Of a DNA stretch of 19,174 bases, positions 7,516-15,214 are shown piece after piece (the first letter of the stretch is position 1; each line of letters begins with the position of its first letter). The translations under genes were made by a program, and so were the position numbers. Below the pieces are notes generated by a model. The model was not told the DNA's origin. It did not search any database and saw only the letters and a list, made by a program, of their open reading frames with translations. The stretch comes from Bacteroidales bacterium (GTDB lineage Bacteria; Bacteroidota; Bacteroidia; Bacteroidales; Bacteroidaceae). The stretch spans positions 1-19,174 of the forward strand of contig SFPF01000028.1 in the NCBI GenBank assembly GCA_004552155.1, read 5' to 3'.

Positions 7516-7547
7516 TCGTTTACTTGTTTTCTCGTTAACTCGTCTAC
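7516..7547. repeat. 8-bp-period hexamer array, site B (porQ-cmk gap)
   Basis: Four units in a row: TCGTTTAC (7516-7523), TTGTTTTC (7524-7531), TCGTTAAC (7532-7539) and TCGTCTAC (7540-7547). The array fills most of the 53-base gap and ends 9 bases before the cmk ATG, so it lies in the translation initiation region of cmk. Confidence 0.8.
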
Positions 7548-7556
7548 AAAAACATT

Positions 7557-8255
7557 ATGAAAAAGATCATCGTGGCCATTGACGGGCATTCTTCATGCGG
7601 CAAAAGCACCATGGCCAAAAGGCTCGCCCGCGAAGCAGGCTATATCTATGTTGATACCGGCGCGATGTACCGCGCCGTAACGCTTTTCGCCATGCAGAAT
7701 GGTTGCTTTGTAGCAGATGGAAGCCTCGACGCTGCGCGCTTGGAAAGCCTGATGCCGGGCGTGTCCGTTTCCTTCCGCCTCGACGAAGAGACGGGCAAGC
7801 CGCTCGCGTGCCTCGGCGGCGAAGTGGTGGAAAAGGAAATCAGGGGCATGGAGGTAAGCAACCGAGTCAGCCCCGTGGCTGCCCTGCCCTTTGTGCGTGA
7901 GGCTATGACACGCCAGCAACAGCTTATGGGAAAGGAAAAAGGCATCGTGATGGACGGCCGCGACATCGGCACAGCCGTTTTCCCGGATGCCGAGCTCAAG
8001 ATATTTGTCACCGCCTCCGACGAGGTGCGTGCCCGCCGCCGCTACGACGAACTACGGGCAAAGGGCGAAGAGGTGGCATTTGAGGAAATTTTGGCAAATG
8101 TGCGCGAGCGCGATTACATTGATTCTCACCGCGCCGTGGCACCGCTGCGCCAAGCCCCCGATGCACTCGTGCTCGACAATAGCCACATGAGCATCGAAGA
8201 ACAAGACGCGTGGCTGTGGCAGGCATTTCAAAAGGCAGTCAATTCTATACAATAA
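7557..8255 (+). CDS. cmk: (d)CMP kinase
   Basis: Cytidylate kinase phosphorylates CMP and dCMP with ATP in pyrimidine nucleotide recycling. The 232-residue product has the expected length. The P-loop is GHSSCGKST at residues 10-18. DTGAMYRAVT (33-42), the monophosphate-binding DGRDIGTAVFPDAELK (133-148), a basic LID segment RARRRYDEL (158-166) and RDYIDSHRAVAPL are typical of the family. The gene follows porQ after 53 bases and precedes the prenyl synthetase gene by 13 bases, so translation of the latter two is probably coupled. Confidence 0.95.
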   Translation: MKKIIVAIDGHSSCGKSTMAKRLAREAGYIYVDTGAMYRAVTLFAMQNGCFVADGSLDAARLESLMPGVSVSFRLDEETGKPLACLGGEVVEKEIRGMEVSNRVSPVAALPFVREAMTRQQQLMGKEKGIVMDGRDIGTAVFPDAELKIFVTASDEVRARRRYDELRAKGEEVAFEEILANVRERDYIDSHRAVAPLRQAPDALVLDNSHMSIEEQDAWLWQAFQKAVNSIQ

Positions 8256-8268
8256 TATATATACACCC

Positions 8269-9159
8269 ATGACGCTCACAGAAACAATAGAAAACTATTT
8301 GTCGCATATCCCTTATCCCACTCAGCCCGAGGGACTTTACGAGCCTATCAGCTACGTGCTCTCTATGGGCGGCAAGCGGTTGCGCCCCACGCTGCTGTTG
8401 CTTTCATACTCGCTCTTCAAGGACGATATCGACACCGCGCTGCCCTTGGCCATAGGACTTGAAACCTACCACAACCACACGCTTCTGCACGACGACCTTA
8501 TGGACAACGCCGACGTGCGGCGCGGCAAGCCCCATTTCATCGAAGCCCGTTGCGAGGGCAAAGAGCAAATACTCGAACTCTTCGCAAACACGGCACTCGA
8601 AATTTGCGAGGGACAGCAATACGATGTAAATTTCGAGCGTCGCTGCGACGTGACGGAAAGTGAGTACATGGAGATGATACGGCTCAAGACCTCCGTGCTG
8701 CTGGGTTGCGCTGCAAAGGCCGGCGCATTGGCCGCCGGCGCCGCGCCCGAAGATGCCGACACGCTCTATCGCTTCGCCGAGAAGATGGGCTTGGCTTTCC
8801 AGGTGCAGGACGACTGGCTCGACGTGTACGGCGACCCGAAAGTGTTCGGCAAGAAAATTGGTGGCGACATACTTTGCGGCAAAAAGACTTACCTGCTCAT
8901 CAATGCTCTCAACCGCGCAGATGCCGCCGATAAGCAGCGGTTGCTCGCGCTCCTTGCTGACAGCGAAATGCCAGCCGGGGAAAAGATTGCTGCCGTTACG
9001 CATATCTACGACGCGCTTGGCATCAGCCACCTCACGCTCCAAACCATCGACAATCTTTACAAAGAAGCCCTCGCCGCCCTCGATGCCCTTTCTTTGCCGG
9101 CAGAACGCATCGCCCCCTTGCGGCAATACGCTGGTTCTCTTCTCGGACGTAAATCATAA
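8269..9159 (+). CDS. Polyprenyl (farnesyl/geranylgeranyl-type) diphosphate synthase, apparently missing about 24 residues
   Basis: This all-trans isoprenyl diphosphate synthase condenses IPP with allylic diphosphates made from the MEP pathway. Visible motifs are GGKRLRP (34-40), the first Asp-rich motif DDLMD (75-79) followed by ADVRRGKP, EICEGQQYD (111-119), and the second Asp-rich motif DDWLD (181-185) followed by KKIGGDI and KKTYLL. After Pro88 (junction near 8533) the chain passes straight to HFIEARCEG. Relatives have about 24 more residues there, including the conserved ILSGDA segment of a core helix. The frame is kept. The product of 296 residues is correspondingly short for the Bacteroidetes family (about 320). 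It may be inactive, or the sequence may carry an assembly deletion. Product chain length cannot be told from the sequence. Confidence 0.85.
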   Translation: MTLTETIENYLSHIPYPTQPEGLYEPISYVLSMGGKRLRPTLLLLSYSLFKDDIDTALPLAIGLETYHNHTLLHDDLMDNADVRRGKPHFIEARCEGKEQILELFANTALEICEGQQYDVNFERRCDVTESEYMEMIRLKTSVLLGCAAKAGALAAGAAPEDADTLYRFAEKMGLAFQVQDDWLDVYGDPKVFGKKIGGDILCGKKTYLLINALNRADAADKQRLLALLADSEMPAGEKIAAVTHIYDALGISHLTLQTIDNLYKEALAALDALSLPAERIAPLRQYAGSLLGRKS

Positions 9160-9183
9160 TAACCTTTTGACTCTAATAAAATT

Positions 9184-9984
9184 TTGCCACTCCCTTTCAT
9201 CGACACCCACACTCATATCTATACCGACGACTTCGATGCCGACCGTGCCGAAGTCGTCGGTCGCGCTTTGGAGGCCGGTGCACAGAAACTCTTTCTGCCG
9301 AACATTGATGCCGCTTCCGTAGAACCCATGCTACGCCTGTGCCGCCAATACCCCGGTTTGTGCTATCCCATGATTGGTCTCCACCCCACGGAACTGCCGC
9401 CCAATCCGCAGCCCGTACTTGATGAGATGGAGCAAATGCTCGAAAGCCGCGCGGCAGAGTTTATCGCCGTCGGCGAAGTGGGCATCGACCTCTATTGGGA
9501 CGCTTCGCGGCGCGAGGAGCAAATCGCCGCCTTTGTGCGCCAGGCGGAATGGGCGTTGCGTTTCGGTTTGCCGCTCATGGTGCATAGCCGCGCCGCCCAT
9601 CGGGAACTCGTAGAAGCATTGCGCCCCTATGCCTCGCGGCTCACGGGCGTGTTTCACTGCTTCGGCGGAACGGCCGAAGAGGCCGCCGAACTGCTTGAAA
9701 CGTTCCCTGGCTTTGCTTTGGGCATAGGCGGCGTGGTCACTTTCAAGAAGTCCACCCTGGCCGCCGCGCTCCGCGCCGCTGTGCCGCTATCGCGTATCGT
9801 GGCAGAGACCGACGCGCCCTATCTCGCTCCCACGCCTCACCGTGGCAAGCGCAATGAACCGGCATATCTGCCGCTTGTGGTCCAAAAGTTGTCGGAAATC
9901 TACGAACTTGCGCCCGACGTTGTGGCGGAGCAACTCCTGCAAACCACCAAAAAACTTTTCCCCCTCGCCTTTTCAAGGCAATAG
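9184..9984 (+). CDS. tatD: TatD-family metal-dependent hydrolase (3'-5' DNase-type)
   Basis: The TIM-barrel amidohydrolase-like family includes 3'-5' DNases. The metal ligands are all visible: His9 and His11 in DTHTH, Glu98 in GEVGID, His134 in MVHSR, His158 in FHCFGG and Asp210 in ETDAPY. The length (266 residues) is normal. No ATG precedes the conserved start: an in-frame stop at 9160-9162 leaves only TTG at 9184 upstream of the essential DTHTH, so TTG is the likely start codon. It follows the prenyl synthetase stop by 24 bases and is the last gene of the porQ-cmk unit, ending before a 14-bp hairpin. The biological substrate is not inferable. Confidence 0.9.
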   Translation: MPLPFIDTHTHIYTDDFDADRAEVVGRALEAGAQKLFLPNIDAASVEPMLRLCRQYPGLCYPMIGLHPTELPPNPQPVLDEMEQMLESRAAEFIAVGEVGIDLYWDASRREEQIAAFVRQAEWALRFGLPLMVHSRAAHRELVEALRPYASRLTGVFHCFGGTAEEAAELLETFPGFALGIGGVVTFKKSTLAAALRAAVPLSRIVAETDAPYLAPTPHRGKRNEPAYLPLVVQKLSEIYELAPDVVAEQLLQTTKKLFPLAFSRQ

Positions 9985-10030
9985 CAGGTATTCGGTTGCT
10001 AATCTCTGCTACCACCCAGCAATAACGCAA

Positions 10031-10062
10031 TAAAGGGAAACGCTCCGAAGCGTTTCCCTTTA
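10031..10062. terminator. Hairpin between tatD and fumarase
   Basis: TAAAGGGAAACGCT (10031-10044) and AGCGTTTCCCTTTA (10049-10062) form a perfect 14-bp stem with a CCGA loop between two convergent genes. The T run is short and lies within the stem arms, so termination probably relies on the stem; it could work in both directions. Confidence 0.8.
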
Positions 10063-10116
10063 TATGTTCAGGCAAAACTTGTTTGCGCAATTCTGCAAGG
10101 CGCGGAATTGCCCTTT

Positions 10117-11614
10117 TTATTTGCAGCCCGCGCAGCGGGGCTTGATTTGCTGGAAGAAGTCATTGCCCTTGTTGTCTACGAGAATAAAGGCGGGGAAGTC
10201 TTCCACCTCGATTTTCCAGATGGCTTCCATGCCCAGTTCTGGATATTCCACGCATTCGATGGACTTGATGTTGTTTTGGGCAAGGATAGCAGCCGGTCCG
10301 CCAATGGAACCGAGATAGAAACCGCCGTGCTTCTTGCAGGCATCGGTCACGGCCTGCGAGCGGTTGCCCTTGGCGAGCATCACCATAGAACCGCCGTGGC
10401 TCTGGAAGAGGTCTACGTAGGGGTCCATGCGGCCTGCCGTGGTGGGGCCCATAGAGCCGCACGCCATGCCAGCGGGCGTCTTGGCAGGGCCTGCATAGTA
10501 GATGGGATGATTCTTGATGTAGTCTGGCAGTTCTTCGCCCCGGTCAAGGCGTTCCTTGAGCTTGGCGTGGGCGATGTCGCGGCCCACGATGATGGTGCCG
10601 TTGAGCGAGAGGCGCGTGGCCACGGGATATTTTGCCAATTCGGCGAGCACTTCGGTCATCGGGCGGTTGAGGTCGATTTTCACGGCAAAGTCCGTCCTTA
10701 TTGATTTTGCACTTGATGTTGCGGTCGGCGGAGCAGCTCACGCCGAGACCTACGGGGCAGCTTGCACCGTGGCGCGGCAGGCGGATTACGCGGATATCGT
10801 GGGCGAAATATTTGCCGCCGAACTGCGCTCCGAGCCCTATGCGGTGGGCTTCATCGAGGAGTTGCTTTTCGAGTTCTACGTCGCGGAAGGCGCGTCCCGT
10901 CTCGTCGCCCGTGGTGGGCAGGTTGTCGTAGTAGTGCGTGGAGGCGAGCTTCACGGTGAGCAGGTTCTTCTCGGCCGACGTGCCGCCGATGACGAAAGCG
11001 ATGTGGTAGGGCGGGCAGGCAGCGGTGCCGAGCGTCTTCATCTTGCCCACGAGGAAGGGCACGAGCGTGGCGGGGTTGAGGATCGCCTTGGTTTCCTGGT
11101 AGAGATAGGTTTTGTTGGCCGAGCCGCCGCCTTTGGTGACGCAGAGGAAATGGTACTCCATACCTTCGGTGGCCTCAATGTCGATTTGCGCGGGGAGGTT
11201 GCACTTAGTGTTCACCTCGTCGTACATGGTGAGCGGTGCGTTCTGCGAGTAGCGCAGGTTTTCAGAGGTGTAGGTGTCGTAAACGCCGCGCGAGATGGCT
11301 TCTTCGTCGCAGAAGCCCGTCCACACCTGCTGTCCTTTCTCGCCGTGCACGATAGCCGTGCCCGTGTCCTGGCAGAGGGGCAATTGGCCCTTGGCGGCTA
11401 CCTCGGCGTTGCGCAGGAAGGTGAGGGCTACGTACTTGTCGTTGTCGGAAGCCTCGGGGTCGGTGAGGATTTTAGCCACCTGCTCGTTGTGGGCGCGGCG
11501 CAGGAGGAACGACACGTCGCGGAAGGCCTGGCGAATTGAAAACAGATAGTACTCCGTGTCGTCCTTTCCGGGCTGGAACATCGGAGCATACTTAAACTCG
11601 GGTGCTTGTGCCAT
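10117..11614 (-). pseudogene. fumA: Fumarate hydratase class I, frameshifted with two internal gaps
   Basis: This oxygen-sensitive [4Fe-4S] enzyme interconverts fumarate and malate. The N-terminal part reads in one frame from 11614 to about 10691, the C-terminal part in another from 10683 to 10117. The three cluster cysteines remain: Cys81 in LPLCQDTGT, one in GTAACPPYH, and Cys294 in GVSCSADRN. Two pieces are missing compared with E. coli FumA (548 residues). After EYYL (about 11542) roughly 26 residues are absent in frame before RQAFRDVS. After KINKDG (10684-10690) about 71 bases are absent, including the WIEKL and IPEELRKAGEGEA segments, which breaks the frame before VKIDLNRPM. All other stretches are intact and highly conserved. 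That pattern suits either a very recent lesion or an assembly error better than long decay. As written, no full-length enzyme can be made. Confidence 0.85.
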
Positions 11615-11657
11615 AATGTGTAGAATATATTTATGGAGGATATAATAATCTTAATGG

Positions 11658-11665
11658 CAAAAATA
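11658..11665 (-). promoter_or_regulatory. Possible -7 box for fumarase
   Basis: CAAAAATA on the plus strand reads TATTTTTG on the minus strand, a TAnnTTTG match 44 bases before the fumarase ATG. No clear -33 box. It is divergent from the rpoN box about 75 bases away. Confidence 0.45.
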
Positions 11666-11740
11666 GGGATTTTATGCGAAAGAGGGGCGCGGCTCATATA
11701 AGAAAACGCGCGTTTTGCTGATAAAATGCACAAAAAAGCG

Positions 11741-11748
11741 TACTTTTG
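11741..11748 (+). promoter_or_regulatory. -7 box for rpoN
   Basis: TACTTTTG at 11741-11748 matches the -7 consensus, 20 bases before the rpoN ATG. A TTTG at 11714-11717 is 23 bases upstream, slightly beyond usual spacing. The box decides the rpoN start: the frame is open to 11715, but those codons precede the predicted transcript. Confidence 0.6.
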
Positions 11749-11768
11749 CAGCATTCAGCATTATTCTC

Positions 11769-13265
11769 ATGTCGAAGCAACATCTTGAACAGGCGCAAGC
11801 CGCCATACAAACGCAGCAGCAATCGTCATTACAGGTGGCGGTGGCAAAGCTCGTGGAACTGCCCGTTACGGAACTGGCGGAGCGCGTGCGTGCCGAGATG
11901 CTCGACAATGCAGCACTGGAAGAAAACGACGGTGACGATGCTTACCGCGAACAGGAAGATGACGCCGGCAATGCTTCTGACAGCGGCGATGATTACAACG
12001 ACGACTTTGCCCCCGCAACTGATGCCACGAGCGACCTGCTGGCCGACTATCTCACGGCGGACGACGTGCCCGACTACTTGCAGGCGCGGGCCGATGCCGA
12101 CGGCGAGCGGCGAGGCTTGGAGGCGGCGGGCGGCCTCTCGTTTTTTGAGGCGCTGCGGCAGCAGGCAGGCGAGCATCATCTGTCGGAGCGGCAGGGAGAG
12201 TTGGTGGAATACCTAATCGGTTCGCTCGACGATGACGGCTTTCTGCGCAAGCCGCTGGAAACGATTGCCGACGAACTGAGTTTCACGCACGGCATCGACG
12301 TGACGGCGCAGGAACTCGAAGAGGCGCTCCACGTGTTGCAGCAGTTCGAGCCGCGCGGCATCGGCGCGCGCGACCTGAAAGAATGCCTGCGCCTGCAACT
12401 CACCGACCCCGAAAGGCAAACGCCCTACACGCGGCTGGCACTGGCCGTGGTGGACAGATATTTCAAAGATCTTGCCTACCACCATTGGGACTTGGTGAAG
12501 CAGCGGCTGAATATGGACGACGACACCTTCGAGCGCGTGCGCCATACGTTGCAACATCTCAACCCGCGCCCGGCGGCTGCCTACGAGGTAGGGGTGGGGG
12601 AGACGGCGCCCACCGTAGTGCCCGACTTCTACGTGACGCTCGACAGCGACGGTACGCCGCGCGTGACGCTCAACGGCGGCGATGTGCCCGAACTGCACGT
12701 GAGCCGCGCGTTCCGGGAAAGCATTGAGCAATATGCCGAAGCCAAGGGCACGCTCTCGCGCAGCCAGAAGGACGCCTATGTGTATGCGCGGAAGAAGGTG
12801 GAGGCCGCCAAGAGTTTCCTGAACCTGCTGGAACGCCGCCGCGTGACGCTGCTCACCGTGATGCAGGCCATAGCGGAGATGCAGCAGGACTTTTTCAAGG
12901 CCGACGACGACGAGACGCTCCTGCGCCCCATGACGCTGCGCGAGGTGGCGGAGCGGGCGGGCGTGGACATTTCGACAGCCTCGCGCGTGACGAGCAGCAA
13001 ATACGTGCAGACGGTCTACGGCACTTATCCCCTCAAATTCTTCTTCTCCCAACTTTTCACCGGCGGCGACGGCGAGGAACTCTCCGCGCGGCGAATCAAG
13101 GCGCGGCTGTGCGAACTGATTGCGGCGGAGGACAAGAAGCACCCGCTCGCCGACGAAGCCCTCGCCGCCCTGCTGAAACAGGAAGGCTTCCCCGTGGCAC
13201 GGCGCACTGTGGCGAAATATCGCGAAGCGGCGGGGTTGCCGCCAGCAAGACTGCGCAAGGAATGA
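11769..13265 (+). CDS. rpoN: RNA polymerase sigma-54 factor RpoN
   Basis: The 498-residue product directs RNA polymerase to -24/-12 promoters and needs AAA+ activators. Region I is the Gln-rich activator-responsive N-terminus (KQHLEQAQAAIQTQQQSSLQ, then VELPVTELAERV). Region II at about residues 51-90 is strongly acidic (many Asp/Glu). The core-binding domain includes LVEYLIGSLDDDGF and GIGARDLKECLRLQL. The helix-turn-helix region reads LREVAERAGVDISTASRVTS followed by FFFSQLF. The RpoN box ARRTVAKYRE lies at about residues 477-486 near the end. I start at 11769 because the promoter box lies just upstream and the MSKQHLEQ start matches relatives. Regulators and target promoters are not in the window. 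Confidence 0.96.
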   Translation: MSKQHLEQAQAAIQTQQQSSLQVAVAKLVELPVTELAERVRAEMLDNAALEENDGDDAYREQEDDAGNASDSGDDYNDDFAPATDATSDLLADYLTADDVPDYLQARADADGERRGLEAAGGLSFFEALRQQAGEHHLSERQGELVEYLIGSLDDDGFLRKPLETIADELSFTHGIDVTAQELEEALHVLQQFEPRGIGARDLKECLRLQLTDPERQTPYTRLALAVVDRYFKDLAYHHWDLVKQRLNMDDDTFERVRHTLQHLNPRPAAAYEVGVGETAPTVVPDFYVTLDSDGTPRVTLNGGDVPELHVSRAFRESIEQYAEAKGTLSRSQKDAYVYARKKVEAAKSFLNLLERRRVTLLTVMQAIAEMQQDFFKADDDETLLRPMTLREVAERAGVDISTASRVTSSKYVQTVYGTYPLKFFFSQLFTGGDGEELSARRIKARLCELIAAEDKKHPLADEALAALLKQEGFPVARRTVAKYREAAGLPPARLRKE

Positions 13266-13270
13266 AGGCC

Positions 13271-13365
13271 TTTTAGTAAACGAGTAAACAAGTAAACGAG
13301 TAGACGAGACAAGTTTCTCATGTAAAATATAAATTAGCAAGACATCTCTGTCTTGTTTACTAAAA
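13271..13365. repeat. 8-bp-period array bounded by an inverted repeat, site C (rpoN-PAP2 gap)
   Basis: Four units (GTAAACGA, GTAAACAA, GTAAACGA, GTAGACGA) run through 13276-13307. A single inverted unit TTGTTTAC lies at 13353-13360. The outer ends TTTTAGTAAAC (13271-13281) and GTTTACTAAAA (13355-13365) are an exact 11-base inverted repeat. Inside, CAAGAC and GTCTTG (about 13339-13356) form a further small hairpin. The element fills most of the gap and ends 17 bases before the next start codon. Confidence 0.8.
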
Positions 13366-13382
13366 TCCTATATATAATTATT

Positions 13383-14036
13383 GTGTCCCAGAATATCCCG
13401 TCAGAGCCCCGCGCCACGCGCAAGGACTACGTGATTGTGCTTACGGCGCAGGTGGTTTCGCTCATCTTCTCACCTTTTTATTTGCCCGTAATGGCGTTCG
13501 TGCCGTTGCTGGCGTTCAGTTATCTGAACATGCTGCCCATTGCCACGAAACTCGTGCTGCTGGCAATGGTGTACGTGTTCACCATTCTCATTCCGCGCTT
13601 CGCGATTTACCTCTACCGCAAGTTCAACGGCTGGACACGCCACCAACTCGGCAAGCGCGAGCGGCGCTTCGTGCCCTACCTGCTCTCCATAGCGAGCTAC
13701 GCCGCTCTGCTCTACACGATGAACGCCATTCACATGCCGCGCTTCTCGCAGAGCATCGTCGTGGGTGCGCTGGCCATACAGGTGGTGTGCGGACTGCTCA
13801 ACAGCCGCCTGAAAATCAGCACCCACGCGGCAGCGTCGGGCGGCGTGGTAGGTGCCTTGATGGGCTTCTCCATAATCATTCCCTTCGACCCCACCGCATG
13901 GCTCTGCCTCACCATTCTGCTCTGCGGCATGGTGTGCACCGCGCGGCTCATCTTGCGCCAGCACACGCTCGGCGAGGTGGGACTGGGCGCTGCCGTGGGC
14001 TTCGCTTGCGGACTGGCAAGCGTAGTAGCGTTTTAA
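13383..14036 (+). CDS. PAP2-like integral membrane protein
   Basis: The 217-residue protein has about five or six hydrophobic segments. Late motifs recall the PAP2 phosphatase family: KISTHAAASGG (His148) and RLILRQHTLGEVGLGA, with Arg192, His194 and Glu198 at positions that in classical PAP2 enzymes read Arg, His, Asp. The first classical motif, KxxxxxxRP, is not clearly present, so phosphatase activity is uncertain. I start at GTG 13383; an alternative TTG at 13353 lies inside repeat element C and would add ten unlikely residues. It follows rpoN after 117 bases and converges on the endonuclease-like gene with only 23 bases between, which hold a run of eight T but no strong hairpin. Confidence 0.7.
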   Translation: MSQNIPSEPRATRKDYVIVLTAQVVSLIFSPFYLPVMAFVPLLAFSYLNMLPIATKLVLLAMVYVFTILIPRFAIYLYRKFNGWTRHQLGKRERRFVPYLLSIASYAALLYTMNAIHMPRFSQSIVVGALAIQVVCGLLNSRLKISTHAAASGGVVGALMGFSIIIPFDPTAWLCLTILLCGMVCTARLILRQHTLGEVGLGAAVGFACGLASVVAF

Positions 14037-14059
14037 GAAAAAGATTTTTTTTGAGAAAA

Positions 14060-15166
14060 TTATTTGCCTCCGTTGCCGCTTCTTTTCAGATAGCAAAAGA
14101 CGGGATAATGGTCGGAGGTAACGATTGCGCGATCCACTGTACACGCAAAAGGTTTCCACTCTTGGGAACAAAAAATATGGTCAATGCGCACATACATGGC
14201 ATTGCGGTTAAACGTGCGCCCAATGCCGTTGGCCGTGGCGCGATAAACGTCCGTCAGGCGGTTGCAAAAGAGATGATGCGCGTAAGAAACGGGGGTGTCG
14301 TTGAAGTCACCGCAAACAATGAACGACTTGCGTTCGCCGCCCAATCGTTCCATAAAGTCGATTACCGTATCTGCCTGCCGGGCGCGCTGTACCGCCGCAT
14401 CGGTCAGTTTGGAAAGGATTTGTAAAGAGCGTCCGCTAAGCGCGTTTTCAAGGCTGTCGGCATCTTTTACCAAGTGGTGGTAATGGCTGCGCTCTTCAGA
14501 AGACAAATGGTTGCTTGCAAGGTGCGTGTTTAGCACAACGAGGCTGTCGCCCGAGTCCATAAGCAACCAAAACGCCCCGCAGCCGTTGCCTTTGTCCACA
14601 AACACGGGCTGCTTACGCACAATCTTGAAGCGGGAAAAGCAGCAAAGTATATTTTCGCCTACGCTGATAGTATCGGCAAAATAACCTTTGGAGGGCATAA
14701 ACCTTCCAAAGGTTTCTTCATATATGCCCGCCGCCACTTCTTGGCAGCAAACGATATCGGCGCGGCTGTCGGCAATATAAGCGGGAATGACGTATCGCCC
14801 ATCACTCTCTTTTTCCCGCACGGCATACCCCATTACGTTGTAAGTAAGCACCTTGATGCAGCCTTTGGGCGGCGGCGAGGTGAGATTTACGGGACAATAG
14901 TCGCGCACGCTGCCGATGCAGGCCATGATGCCGACAAAGGCTATCCACGCCTGGCGCGGCGCGAGCAGCAGACTGAGTACGAAGCAAAGGAGCGTGAAGC
15001 CGAGCAGCAGGGGGAAGGCAAGTTCTAAGAGCTGCACCCACTTGAAGAGGGCGGGGTGCAGATAGATGCCTGCCGCCGAAGCCCAAAGCAGCAGCACCGC
15101 GCACCACGACAGAAACGACATGGTGCCGGCGAAGAAGGAAGGCTTTTTGTCGGCTTGCTTAGCCAT
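14060..15166 (-). CDS. Membrane-anchored endonuclease/exonuclease/phosphatase family protein
   Basis: The 368-residue protein has hydrophobic segments at about residues 14-36, 45-69 and 73-86, which anchor it in the inner membrane. A catalytic EEP domain follows from about residue 104. Catalytic positions are visible: Asn110 in TYNVMGY, Glu143 in CCQEV, His215 in NTHLAS, Asp287 and Asn289 in GDFND, Asp329-His330 in RIDHIFCS, and Asp352-His353 in SDHYPV. Members cleave phosphodiesters in nucleic acids, lipids or sugars; the substrate here is unknown. It lies 48 bases after the rhomboid reading frame, separated by array D. This rhomboid-then-EEP arrangement is, from memory, common in Bacteroidales. 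Confidence 0.88.
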   Translation of the reverse strand: MAKQADKKPSFFAGTMSFLSWCAVLLLWASAAGIYLHPALFKWVQLLELAFPLLLGFTLLCFVLSLLLAPRQAWIAFVGIMACIGSVRDYCPVNLTSPPPKGCIKVLTYNVMGYAVREKESDGRYVIPAYIADSRADIVCCQEVAAGIYEETFGRFMPSKGYFADTISVGENILCCFSRFKIVRKQPVFVDKGNGCGAFWLLMDSGDSLVVLNTHLASNHLSSEERSHYHHLVKDADSLENALSGRSLQILSKLTDAAVQRARQADTVIDFMERLGGERKSFIVCGDFNDTPVSYAHHLFCNRLTDVYRATANGIGRTFNRNAMYVRIDHIFCSQEWKPFACTVDRAIVTSDHYPVFCYLKRSGNGGK

Positions 15167-15186
15167 TAAGGTTGGAGTTGTTTTTA

Positions 15187-15200
15187 GTAGACGAGTTTAC
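15187..15200. repeat. Minimal hexamer pair, site D (rhomboid-EEP gap)
   Basis: GTAGACGA (15187-15194) is followed directly by GTTTAC (15195-15200). This is the same pair that begins arrays A and E, and it is set in a TTTTTA...TAAT context. It is the shortest member of the family and sits in a 48-base intergenic gap. Confidence 0.65.
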
Positions 15201-15214
15201 TAATTATTGAAAAT

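Noticed and set aside
10556..11539. 327-codon open frame on the plus strand
   Set aside because: Antisense to the fumarase reading frame, with no recognisable domain; the fumarase conservation explains the sequence.
12213..13340. 375-codon open frame on the minus strand
   Set aside because: Antisense to rpoN and rich in His/Arg/Ala; its start also lies in repeat element C.
13271..13365. CRISPR array, suggested by regular short repeats
   Set aside because: Units are 8 bp and directly adjacent without unique spacers, and no cas genes are present.
13353..13382. TTG at 13353 as the start of the PAP2-like protein
   Set aside because: It lies inside the repeat element and adds a low-complexity MFTKILYIII stretch; GTG at 13383 gives a cleaner start.
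14037..14059. Terminator in the spacer between the PAP2-like and EEP genes
   Set aside because: There is a run of eight T, but only a weak A/T self-pairing and no convincing stem.
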